From Pelobacter sp. UBA6093 (GTDB taxonomy: Bacteria > Desulfobacterota > Desulfuromonadia > Desulfuromonadales > Syntrophotaleaceae): DNA of 38,877 bases. The stretch is from NCBI GenBank assembly GCA_002435955.1, contig DIWZ01000030.1, forward strand, positions 49,059 to 87,935, read 5' to 3'. A program made the translations under genes and the position numbers. The notes below the pieces were generated by a model, which was not told where the DNA came from, made no database searches, and saw only the letters and a list, made by a program, of their open reading frames with translations. Position 1 is the first letter of the stretch. Each line of letters begins with the position of its first letter. Of this stretch, positions 32,678 to 38,877 are shown piece after piece.

Positions 32678-33454
32678 TTAGTTTGCAATCTCCACAACCA
32701 TCCGACACTTCGGAAACGCCGAACACGCCCAAAACCACTTGCCAGCATTCGGTCCTTTCTTGGCCAATCGTTTCACCATCGGAGAACTGCAGGCCGAACA
32801 GATAAGCGCTACCTGCTCGTTTGCTGGATCTTGCGATACTCCAACAACCACATTTTCTTCAGTGCGGATCTCATCGACCAGCCCTGCCGGCACTGCCACC
32901 GATGCCTGCTCCTCTTGAACGACACCCGACAAGGCCACCGGCTCAGATGCCTCTGAGCCCAGAGAAAAAACCTCCCCCAGCTTCGCCGTGAGCTCCTGCA
33001 CCGAATACGCCTTGCAGGCTACAAAATGCACGATGGGAATGCCTGCGGTGCTCAGAGCCTTGTCGACAAACCCGTCCCGGTCAGCCCGATCCTTGCGCCG
33101 ATGGGAGGCATCGTCCAACTCCACTACTCCCGCTACGGCCAGGGTGTCCGGCTGGCAGAGGACAAAGTCGACGTGTTTCTGGTGAATGCGATTCCAGGCG
33201 CCGGTGCGTTGACTGCGTGTGAGATCTTTTTCCGGCTGGAGCAGATCCCCCAGGCGGACTTTGCCCATAACGCGGTATTGCCCGGCAACCGCCTGTTCCA
33301 ATACCCCGAAGAAGGACCGTTCCGCCGGGCTGAACAGTTCCGGTCGGGCTTCATAGGTCACTTCTTCCGATGGATCCTCGGTCTGCCTCTTCCAAAGCGC
33401 AGCTATCACCGCCAAAACCGCGAACGTAGCCAGCAAAAAAAGTAGACTGCTCAT
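32678..33454 (-). CDS. DUF2726 nuclease-like protein with topoisomerase-type zinc finger
   Basis: 258 residues. Residues 1-17 form a membrane helix (LLFLLATFAVLAVIAAL). About 40-165 is a DUF2726 domain, a PD-(D/E)xK-related fold (LFSPAERSFFGVLEQAV, VRLGDLL, HVDFVLC, VAGVVELDDASH, KALSTAGIPIVHFVA). The C-terminus holds a zf-C4_Topoisom finger (CSACSSPMVKR, then KWFWACSAFPKCRM). Such proteins are probably DNA-binding and membrane-associated; the role is unknown. ATG with GGGGGA upstream. Its 5' end is repeated in decayed form at 35098-35319. It is separated by 175 bases from the NUDIX gene, so it may or may not belong to that unit. Confidence 0.85.
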   Translation of the reverse strand: MSSLLFLLATFAVLAVIAALWKRQTEDPSEEVTYEARPELFSPAERSFFGVLEQAVAGQYRVMGKVRLGDLLQPEKDLTRSQRTGAWNRIHQKHVDFVLCQPDTLAVAGVVELDDASHRRKDRADRDGFVDKALSTAGIPIVHFVACKAYSVQELTAKLGEVFSLGSEASEPVALSGVVQEEQASVAVPAGLVDEIRTEENVVVGVSQDPANEQVALICSACSSPMVKRLAKKGPNAGKWFWACSAFPKCRMVVEIAN

Positions 33455-33506
33455 AGATCCCCCAAAACAAAAACCACCCTTGCCTTACCGGCGCCGAGCG
33501 GTTTTT

Positions 33507-33740
33507 TTAAAGCTTTTCGCGTATTCCCCGAACAATCATTTCATCCTCCGAACAACATAAATACCAGAGGTAATTCAACTTCATAAAATTCTGTTCAAAG
33601 TAACGCCTGGCCTTCCTTGGGTCAACAATTCTAATGATGTTAAACCTTCGGTTGTCCGTGGTCCGTGGTCCGTGGTCCGTGGTCCGTGGTCCGTGGTCGG
33701 TGGTCAGCAGCTCATCAAAGAGACTGGCGTAATCGGTCAA
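33507..33740 (-). CDS. Doubtful 77-residue frame through a heptamer tandem repeat
   Basis: Starts at a TTG inside the end of HepT and reads through the heptamer repeat (giving TTDHGPRTTDHGPRTTDN), then continues NIIRIVDPRKARRYFEQNFM and ends MIVRGIREKL. The last 45 residues look protein-like, but no family is recognised and no ribosome site is evident. It may be a remnant; the NIIR-encoding part recurs near 35400-35420. Confidence 0.25.
   Translation of the reverse strand: MTDYASLFDELLTTDHGPRTTDHGPRTTDNRRFNIIRIVDPRKARRYFEQNFMKLNYLWYLCCSEDEMIVRGIREKL
33654..33709. repeat. Heptamer tandem repeat (GTCCGTG)
   Basis: Six perfect GTCCGTG units from 33654 to 33695, then GTCGGTG and GTCAGCA. It overlaps the region just past the HepT stop. 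A shorter heptamer run of different sequence sits at 35423-35443. Confidence 0.9.
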
Positions 33741-34056
33741 CTTCTTCTTTTAACACAGGCAATTCCAACCGCACGGCGTCCCAGACAATCCTTGAATCGA
33801 TGCCAAAATACTCATGGACAATGAAGTTTCTAAAGTCCTTGATCAGTCGCCACTCGATAGAAGGCACCCGGCTTTTAACCCCATCGGGAATATTGGAAAT
33901 GGCCTCGCCGATGACGATAAATTCCCGAATCGTTGCAGAGTAGGTTTTTCGATCAGCGGCAAAAGATTCATAATCCAGACCGGCTGTAAAGTCTTCGATC
34001 GCGGCAATGGACTCTTTGATGTCATCTATGTACAAGCGTATATCACGCTTATACAT
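33715..34056 (-). CDS. hepT: HepT-like toxin (DUF86)
   Basis: 113 residues of the HEPN fold. The catalytic motif R-x4-H-x-Y is present in KDFRNFIVHEYFG. Also visible are the YIDDIKESIAAIEDFT helix and FIVIGEAISNIPD. HepT is an RNase toxin neutralised when its partner MntA adds AMP to the tyrosine of this motif. The start overlaps the MntA stop by 8 bases. The two genes form a complete module. Confidence 0.88.
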   Translation of the reverse strand: MYKRDIRLYIDDIKESIAAIEDFTAGLDYESFAADRKTYSATIREFIVIGEAISNIPDGVKSRVPSIEWRLIKDFRNFIVHEYFGIDSRIVWDAVRLELPVLKEEVDRLRQSL

Positions 34057-34348
34057 AGCGGATATCCTTGAGGAGGGACTCTTTGATCAACGGCTTGAGG
34101 CTGGCTTCGGTTGCCAGATCGATGGGACCCTGGAGATTGTCCTGAAGGAAATGGAGCAAACCGAAAAAACTGCGGAATGTATTGTCACTTTGGAGGGTTA
34201 CAACGATATCGATGTCGCTGTCGACGTTGGCTTCGTCGCGAGCGTAGCTTCCCACCAACCCCAGCCGGGTCACCCCGAAACGCGCTCTCAGTTCGCCTTT
34301 GTGTTCCCGGAGGAAGGCCAGAATCTGTTCTGAATTCTTTATCTGCAT
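34049..34348 (-). CDS. mntA: MntA-like nucleotidyltransferase antitoxin
   Basis: 99 residues with the minimal nucleotidyltransferase motif G-S-x10-D-x-D in VGSYARDEANVDSDIDIVV and a C-terminal helix region (LKPLIKESLLKDIRYV). It inactivates HepT by AMPylation. The ATG at 34346-34348 is preferred because GGAGG at 34355-34359 is correctly spaced for it; the ATG at 34354 touches the ribosome site. First gene of the pair. Confidence 0.88.
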   Translation of the reverse strand: MQIKNSEQILAFLREHKGELRARFGVTRLGLVGSYARDEANVDSDIDIVVTLQSDNTFRSFFGLLHFLQDNLQGPIDLATEASLKPLIKESLLKDIRYV

Positions 34349-34428
34349 GTGCATCCTCCAGCATCTAATGGATTCTTTATTATTCTGGCATGGATTCAGG
34401 ACCTTGTAAATAGGCGGTCGGATCGGGC

Positions 34429-34463
34429 AAAAAACAGGGGAAGAGCGTTGCCGCCCTTCCCCC
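34429..34463 (-). terminator. Terminator of the exported-protein gene
   Basis: On the minus strand GGGGGAAGGGC and GCTCTTCCCC form a stem around a short loop, followed by TGTTTTTT, directly past the stop at 34472. Confidence 0.75.
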
Positions 34464-34471
34464 TTTTCGGT

Positions 34472-34945
34472 TCAGTTTTTGTTCTTTTTGCCCTTGCCGT
34501 TGCCATGTCCCTGGCCCTGGCCACGATCGTTCTCTTGGGGATAATGGGGTTTGCCCTTGTAATGATGCTTATCTTTTTTGTAGCGGGCATATTCCATATC
34601 CCTTGCATGGGTAATATCGCGGTAGCGTTTTTTGGCCAGCCCGGGCGGAAGATGTTTGGGGCCTACGCCCTGCCAGGGACCGTTATAACTCGAACCACGG
34701 TACCAGCGATTATCCTTGAGGACATAATAACTGCCACTGACAAAAAACATGTCGTAGGGCACCCCCACGGCGACGTGAAAGCCTAGCTCGGCCGGAGCGA
34801 GGAACATTGGTCGTTCACGCACGACAAACGGCGGATCGGGATGGCTACCGATGTGCAGATCGAGATTGAATCCTACATCGGAAGCCTGAGCAGAGGGCGC
34901 GCCCACCAGTGCAGCGGCAAGCAAGAGAAGAACGATTCGTTTCAT
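34472..34945 (-). CDS. Exported protein of unknown function with basic tail
   Basis: 157 residues. Signal peptide 1-21 (KRIVLLLLAAALVGAPSAQA). The middle has an LDLHIGSHPDPPFVV strand, VGVPYDMFFVSGSYYVLKDN and RWYRGSSYNGPWQGVGPKHLPPGL, a pattern seen in small periplasmic proteins of Geobacter relatives. The tail is rich in Lys, Gly, His and Asn (GQGQGHGNGKGKKNKN), so it may bind polyanions or metals; that is speculation. ATG start; own terminator. Confidence 0.75.
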   Translation of the reverse strand: MKRIVLLLLAAALVGAPSAQASDVGFNLDLHIGSHPDPPFVVRERPMFLAPAELGFHVAVGVPYDMFFVSGSYYVLKDNRWYRGSSYNGPWQGVGPKHLPPGLAKKRYRDITHARDMEYARYKKDKHHYKGKPHYPQENDRGQGQGHGNGKGKKNKN

Positions 34946-35097
34946 GTCTGGTACTCCTTAGGCAATAAACTCATTTCAATCAGCATTATTTATGCCATCA
35001 CCGGCAAGCGGGGTTCTGGCCGGTGATCTTGTCTGTAAAGACGATATCCCCCGCAAAAGGTTTACCTGGAACTATATTAATATTCGCTTATCCCGGG

Positions 35098-35319
35098 TAA
35101 GATTTCGCAGGCAGACTTTTCCCATCATGCGTAACGACCCTGCAACCGCCTGCTTCAAGACTCCAAAAAAAAGGAGCGTTCGGAGCCTGTCGGACAGAAT
35201 TATTCCTGCCCGGCCTCACAGGTCCCTTCTTCCGATGGATCCTCAGTCTGTTTCTTCAAAAGCGCAGATATCACTGCCAGGACAGCGACCATTGCCAGCA
35301 AAAAAAGATGGCTGCTCAT
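35098..35319 (-). pseudogene. Decayed duplicate of the 5' end of the DUF2726 gene
   Basis: From the ATG at 35317-35319 it reads MSSHLFLLAMVAVLAVISAL, then LKKQTEDPSEEGTCEAGQE and stops. The intact gene at 32678-33454 opens MSSLLFLLATFAVLAVIAAL, WKRQTEDPSEEVTYEARPE. DNA similarity to 33240-33454 continues past the stop, interrupted by a piece of the window-end repeat motif around 35182-35193. Confidence 0.8.
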
Positions 35320-35422
35320 ACATTCTCCAAAACGAAAATCACCCGAGGCAACATAACTTTAATTGATATTTATCGAATTGGCGCCAGAGTCGGCTTTTTG
35401 TCAAGAACTCTAATGATGTTGA

Positions 35423-35443
35423 GTTGTCAGTTGTCAGTTGTTG
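35423..35443. repeat. Short heptamer tandem repeat (GTTGTCA)
   Basis: GTTGTCA, GTTGTCA, GTTGTTG in tandem. It is preceded by TCAAGAACTCTAATGATGTT, similar to the sequence before the heptamer run at 33654. Confidence 0.6.
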
Positions 35444-35483
35444 GTGATTGGGAGTTAACGTGATGCTGGTGGAGTGCAGTTGA

Positions 35484-35560
35484 AGCGAAGCGACCGGCGG
35501 GCATACAGGCGGAAAAGAGGAGGAAGTGGGTCTTTTCCAACCGCCCGCCGGTCGCTTTGC
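35484..35560. repeat. REP-like hairpin past the AgmX gene
   Basis: GCGACCGGCGGGC (35490-35502) pairs perfectly with 35543-35555. The arms extend outward with one mismatch and inward through GGCGGAAAAGA / TCTTTTCC. It lies about 55 bases past the end of the ExbB-ExbD-AgmX operon, so it could also end transcription or protect the mRNA. Confidence 0.65.
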
Positions 35561-35615
35561 ATGGGTTCTGCCCCCCGGGGGTGGGGGCCGATCCCGGTTT
35601 CAATCCCACAGGTTC

Positions 35616-37124
35616 CTACCCCGCAGGCAAAAAGTCGATGGGATACAGGATGGTCGTCTTCGGCACGCCCTCCTTCGGCCCGAAGTTGAAGCGTTTGACG
35701 CGCTCGACAATCTGGGCGACCAGTTCCGGTGAAGCTAGATCGGTGGATTCCGCTTTACACATGGAAACATCCCCTCCCGGTTCGATGGTAAGCCGCAGCA
35801 GCAGCTTGCCGCGCAGGGTCGGATCCTCGCGCAGTTTGCGGTTGTAGATCCGGTAGAGGGTCGCCTTGTAGCGGTCGAACACGATCTGGATTTCCTCGTC
35901 GGTGCGGCCGGGGCCGGGGCCGTCGCTCAAGGGGCGTCCCGCTTCTTCGGTCAGACCAGCCACAGTGCTTTTGACCTTGCCGCCCCCCCCGTAACCATTG
36001 CCGCTGCCGTCGCCATAACCGGTGCCGTTGCCGGAACCGCGGCCGCCGCCTTTGCCGAAACCGATGCCGCCGCCGCTGCCACCGTTGCCCAGGTTGCGGC
36101 TGACGCCGAAATTGCTGATTCCGCCACTGCCGCCGCTCAGGGCCTGGCTCGCCACCAGCGAACGATGGGCGACGGCCTGTCCGTCCACCTGCTTGGAGTT
36201 TTTGTTCAGTCGGGCCTCGGTGCCGAGTCTGGCCACCGGGACTTCGTCCATCAGGTCGTCAAAGCTGCCTTTGAAAGCCAGCACTCCGGTGGAACGGGCT
36301 TTCTGCCTGGCGTCGGGCGAGCCGCCTCCCCCGCCAGGGCTGGGCTTGGCTTTGGCCACTTTGGTGCCGCCCGCCGGCTCGGTTTTTTCTGACTTGGCGG
36401 CTTTCGCCGATTTGTCGGGTTTCGGCGCATCGGCCTTGGCCACCTCCTGCTTGCGCCGTGGTTGCGGCTCCGGTCTGGGCGGCTCTTTCTTGACCAGCAT
36501 GGCCAGACGCTCCGGGATTTCCACCACCATCGCGACGCGATCGGGGATCGGGACGTTTATGCGAGGGATCACGATACCGAAGAGCAGGCACCAGAACAGC
36601 GAAATCAGCAAGGTCCGACGAAACAGCCGCTCGCTTTCGCTCACAGTGGTCCAGGGCATGACCATGGAGCTATGGGGGACCGGGGAGATCTCCCGCTCGA
36701 TGGTGAATTCTTCCTGACGCCGCTCTTCCCGGATATAGGCGTCGTGGACTTCTTCAAACAGATAGTCCAGCTGCTCCTGACGCTCATCGATCTGCTGCTT
36801 GAGGGCCTGCTGTCGTTCCTGCACGCCCCGGATCAGACCTTCGAAGCGGGTCACCTGTTCCCGAGCGCGTTGCTGATGGCCGTCGACGGCATCGATTTGT
36901 GCCACCCCCGTCCAGAACATCGCGCCCGCGCCCAATGCGCCCAGCTTGTCGAGGGCGTCGCAGACCTCCCGCAGGGCGTCGAAGCGCTGCTTGTCGGCGG
37001 AAAAGGTGTCCAGTTCCGCCTCTACTACCCGCAGATCGCCTTCGAGCACCGCGACCTTGGCCCGGGCTTCCTCGATCTGCGCGTTCAGGGGCTCCAGCTC
37101 CTGTGCTAATAAGGATGTGTCCAC
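35616..37124 (-). CDS. AgmX/PglI C-terminal (TonB-like) domain protein
   Basis: 502 residues. 1-150: coiled coil (EARAKVAVLEGDLRVVEAEL and beyond). About 178-196: single membrane helix (LLISLFWCLLFGIVIPRI). Then a Pro/Lys-rich periplasmic stretch (KKEPPRPEPQPRRKQE), a Gly/Ser/Asn-rich low-complexity region (about 340-390) and the AgmX/PglI C-terminal domain (IQIVFDRYKATLYRIYNRKL, then GKLLLRLTIEPGGDVSMC and RVKRFNFGPKEG). The layout is TonB-like: an energy-transducing arm driven by the ExbB/ExbD motor encoded just upstream, as in gliding and glycosyl-transport systems of myxobacteria. The start is GTG with AAGG upstream. The long N-terminal coiled coil ahead of the membrane helix is unusual for TonB. 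Confidence 0.82.
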   Translation of the reverse strand: MDTSLLAQELEPLNAQIEEARAKVAVLEGDLRVVEAELDTFSADKQRFDALREVCDALDKLGALGAGAMFWTGVAQIDAVDGHQQRAREQVTRFEGLIRGVQERQQALKQQIDERQEQLDYLFEEVHDAYIREERRQEEFTIEREISPVPHSSMVMPWTTVSESERLFRRTLLISLFWCLLFGIVIPRINVPIPDRVAMVVEIPERLAMLVKKEPPRPEPQPRRKQEVAKADAPKPDKSAKAAKSEKTEPAGGTKVAKAKPSPGGGGGSPDARQKARSTGVLAFKGSFDDLMDEVPVARLGTEARLNKNSKQVDGQAVAHRSLVASQALSGGSGGISNFGVSRNLGNGGSGGGIGFGKGGGRGSGNGTGYGDGSGNGYGGGGKVKSTVAGLTEEAGRPLSDGPGPGRTDEEIQIVFDRYKATLYRIYNRKLREDPTLRGKLLLRLTIEPGGDVSMCKAESTDLASPELVAQIVERVKRFNFGPKEGVPKTTILYPIDFLPAG

Positions 37125-37134
37125 AGAATCTACC

Positions 37135-37629
37135 TTAGGTTTTCGAGGCTTTCTGGGTAACCGCGAGGGAAATCCTGCTGTATCCAGAATCCGTGCAGGT
37201 TGACATTATTTTCTTCAGCGCCTTGAACGGGATGCTCTTGTCGGCCAGGATGGTGATCTCATGGCTGGCAATGGCCGCCTTGGTGCTGATACCGATAATG
37301 TTGCGTTCGAGCTGTTCCAGCCGCTCGGCAATCGCCGCGATGCGTTCCTGTTTGGCGTCCAGCAGTTCGGCGGTGCTGATCACCGCTTCTCCCTGCATCA
37401 GGACCGCTTCGGTGCCGACCAGGATCACCAGGGTTTCCCGCGGCTTGGTCTCGACCACGGAATTGGGCAGATCGATCATCTTGGGTGCGGTCACCACCTC
37501 GCTGGAGGATGAGTTGGCCAGCAGGAAGAACACCAGAATGGTGAACACATCCATCAGCGCGGTCAGATTCAGGGCCGGCGCTTTCTTCCTGCTGCGTTCC
37601 ATGCGTCTGATGCGTCGGTTGGTCCTCAT
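37135..37629 (-). CDS. ExbD/TolR-family motor protein (second copy)
   Basis: 164 residues. Basic N-terminus, then one membrane helix with the proton-site aspartate in LNLTALMDVFTILVFFLLANS, then a periplasmic domain ending ITILADKSIPFKALKKIMST. The start codon overlaps the stop of the previous exbD-like gene (ATGA), with GGAG inside that gene's end. Part of the ExbB-ExbD-ExbD-AgmX operon. Confidence 0.87.
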   Translation of the reverse strand: MRTNRRIRRMERSRKKAPALNLTALMDVFTILVFFLLANSSSSEVVTAPKMIDLPNSVVETKPRETLVILVGTEAVLMQGEAVISTAELLDAKQERIAAIAERLEQLERNIIGISTKAAIASHEITILADKSIPFKALKKIMSTCTDSGYSRISLAVTQKASKT

Positions 37630-38117
37630 GGCGCGTCTCCAATGGATATGTTGGGGAAGAGTGCTGTTTTCCCGATCTCGCCGCTGGCTTCATCCGTAAT
37701 TTCAGCTTCCCGCAGGGTATCCATGACGCGAATCAGATAGTCGTATTCGATATCCGGTTCCATCAGCACCGTGGCGTCGGTTTTCTCCGGGTAACTGCTT
37801 TTCAGACGCAGCAACATTTCGGTCAGCTGCTCCAGGTCGTATTCCCCGTCCTTTTTCGGCATTGCCGCTACCACGCTGTTGCCGTTGCCAAGCTCCAGCC
37901 CCGCTTTGCGCACGATGACCTCGATGGCAAGGTTCGGCTGCGTCAGCTGCGAACCACCGGCCGCGGTCGGCACGCTCAGTTCCAGGATCGTCACCCGCGA
38001 GAAAACCGCGCTGATGAGCAAAAAGGGTACGAGCACCACCATCAGGTTCATGAAGGTTGTGATATCCAGGTCGGGTGTTTCTTTGGTCCGACTTCTGTAA
38101 TGATGTCGTCTGCGCAT
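37626..38117 (-). CDS. ExbD/TolR-family motor protein (first copy)
   Basis: 163 residues. Very basic N-terminus (RRRHHYRSR), membrane helix LDITTFMNLMVVLVPFLLIS, then a periplasmic domain with VLMEPDIEYDYLIRVMDTLR. The position of the usual proton-site aspartate is taken by Asn (ITTFMNLMVVL), whereas the second ExbD keeps Asp; this copy may be a structural subunit. The start is 2 bases past the ExbB stop. Confidence 0.86.
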   Translation of the reverse strand: MRRRHHYRSRTKETPDLDITTFMNLMVVLVPFLLISAVFSRVTILELSVPTAAGGSQLTQPNLAIEVIVRKAGLELGNGNSVVAAMPKKDGEYDLEQLTEMLLRLKSSYPEKTDATVLMEPDIEYDYLIRVMDTLREAEITDEASGEIGKTALFPNISIGDAP

Positions 38118-38119
38118 GA

Positions 38120-38770
38120 TCAGCCTGTCGGGTATTGGCGCTTGGAGAAATTGGAGATGCTGTTAAGAGCCTTGACCGATGCCATCTCCAGGCTGTCGAT
38201 GATCTGTCCGGTGGTGGAGGTCAACTTGGCATGGATCAGCATCAGTGGAATCGCGGCCATCAAACCGAACGCGGTGGTGTTCATGGCCACCGAGATACTG
38301 GCCGACAGCAGGTCGGCTTTTTCCGCGGGATTGGCGTTGGCCACCGCGGTGAAGGCGTCGATCAGACCCATGATGGTGCCGAGCAATCCCAGCAGGGTGG
38401 CGATGTTGGAGAGCAGGCTGATGTAGGGGGTGCGCTTTTCCAGCTGCGGGATGATCTCCATCATGCTCTCTTCCATGGCGATCTCGATGTCTTCACGCCG
38501 CCGCACCGCCCCCTGGCGCGCCAGCCCCATGCCCAGCATCTGCGAGATAGTGGATTTGTCCTTGTTGACCAGGTCCCGCGCCTTGTCGAACTCCCCTTTC
38601 TGCAGCACGCCTTGCACCTTGCCCCACATCTTGCGGTTGTTTTCGCGGGTGCGGGTTAACTGCACCCAACGCTCAACGGCGATAGACATGCCGATGGTAA
38701 ACACGATCAGAATGGGATACATGAATAGCCCACCCTTCTGGAAAAACCCTACAATCGAATAAATGCCCAT
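38120..38770 (-). CDS. ExbB/TolQ/MotA-family proton channel protein
   Basis: 216 residues. Three membrane segments: GGLFMYPILIVFTIGMSIAV, the central YISLLSNIATLLGLLGTIMG segment with the family's GLLGT motif, and SVAMNTTAFGLMAAIPLML. It forms the proton channel with the ExbD proteins and drives the AgmX/TonB-like arm. ATG with GGAGGAAG upstream; first gene of a four-gene minus-strand operon (38770 to 35616). Confidence 0.9.
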   Translation of the reverse strand: MGIYSIVGFFQKGGLFMYPILIVFTIGMSIAVERWVQLTRTRENNRKMWGKVQGVLQKGEFDKARDLVNKDKSTISQMLGMGLARQGAVRRREDIEIAMEESMMEIIPQLEKRTPYISLLSNIATLLGLLGTIMGLIDAFTAVANANPAEKADLLSASISVAMNTTAFGLMAAIPLMLIHAKLTSTTGQIIDSLEMASVKALNSISNFSKRQYPTG

Positions 38771-38855
38771 TTTTCTTCCTCCACTTACTGAAGTTGATTG
38801 GTTGGCCGGGTCCGCTGCCCGGCTGGTTGTTGTTGTAAAGAATCCGGTTATCCAC

Positions 38856-38877
38856 CTAGGAGGCTGTCGGACTATCC
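38856..38877. repeat. Dispersed repeat, copy at right window end
   Basis: Inverted counterpart of 27-48 (21 of 22 bases match). It lies about 85 bases upstream of the ExbB start codon. The element probably continues beyond the window. Confidence 0.6.

Noticed and set aside
35597..35607. GTTTCAATCCC, reminiscent of the end of many CRISPR repeats
   Set aside because: Single occurrence, no spaced array and no cas genes nearby.
36022..36717. Pro/Leu-rich 231-residue frame opposite AgmX
   Set aside because: Mirror of the Gly-rich low-complexity stretch of the real gene.

Overview
The window looks like a chromosomal accessory region of a Desulfuromonadales-type deltaproteobacterium (Geobacter/Desulfuromonas/Pelobacter relatives). 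That assignment is inferred from gene content, not from a marker gene. The pointers are a class I desulfoferrodoxin, a diadenylate cyclase, an ExbB-ExbD-ExbD-AgmX envelope operon, small CxxC zinc proteins and moderately GC-rich genes with clear GGAG-type ribosome sites. No rRNA, tRNA or CRISPR array was seen.

Layout. 1-9050: scattered housekeeping and stress genes: desulfoferrodoxin, a DUF1348 protein, an exported YHS-like metal protein, a CdaA-YbbR fusion, an XRE repressor with a candidate operator, an EF-hand/cysteine-hydrolase fusion, a toxin-antitoxin pair, a cupredoxin lipoprotein and a duplicated-fold membrane protein. 9436-19375: a 918-residue autotransporter, a nitroreductase-like protein, DUF1810 and DUF3303-like proteins, a ComA/HSA32-type synthase, a CPA1 cation/proton antiporter and an exported peptidoglycan-binding protein. 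19540-21206: a second toxin-antitoxin pair between two 61-bp direct repeats, the outer one ending a truncated SDR gene. 21395-22574: a flavodoxin-like protein and a zinc-ribbon protein.

22620-34350 is a decayed and mosaic defence island. It holds an N-truncated DUF2357/DUF524 (McrC-like) nuclease gene, a frameshifted membrane-protein gene, an AT-rich ABC/AAA_13 ATPase with a zinc-hook motif, and a 1289-residue SauUSI-like type IV restriction protein. That protein carries an extra N-terminal methyltransferase and an embedded S24/LexA-like domain, and it follows a NUDIX gene by 22 bases. A DUF2726 gene and a MntA/HepT module come next. The SauUSI-like/NUDIX unit is the best candidate for an undescribed system. 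34472-38770: an exported protein, a decayed duplicate of the DUF2726 5' end, and the ExbB-ExbD-ExbD-AgmX operon on the minus strand.

The gaps are crowded with repeats. There are four clear copies and one diverged copy of a roughly 110-150 bp element ending near GGTCCGACCCC, a MITE-like element with long inverted ends, REP-like hairpins, heptamer tandem repeats, and short duplicated pieces of neighbouring genes. Many gene truncations coincide with these repeats, so repeat-mediated rearrangement probably shaped the region.
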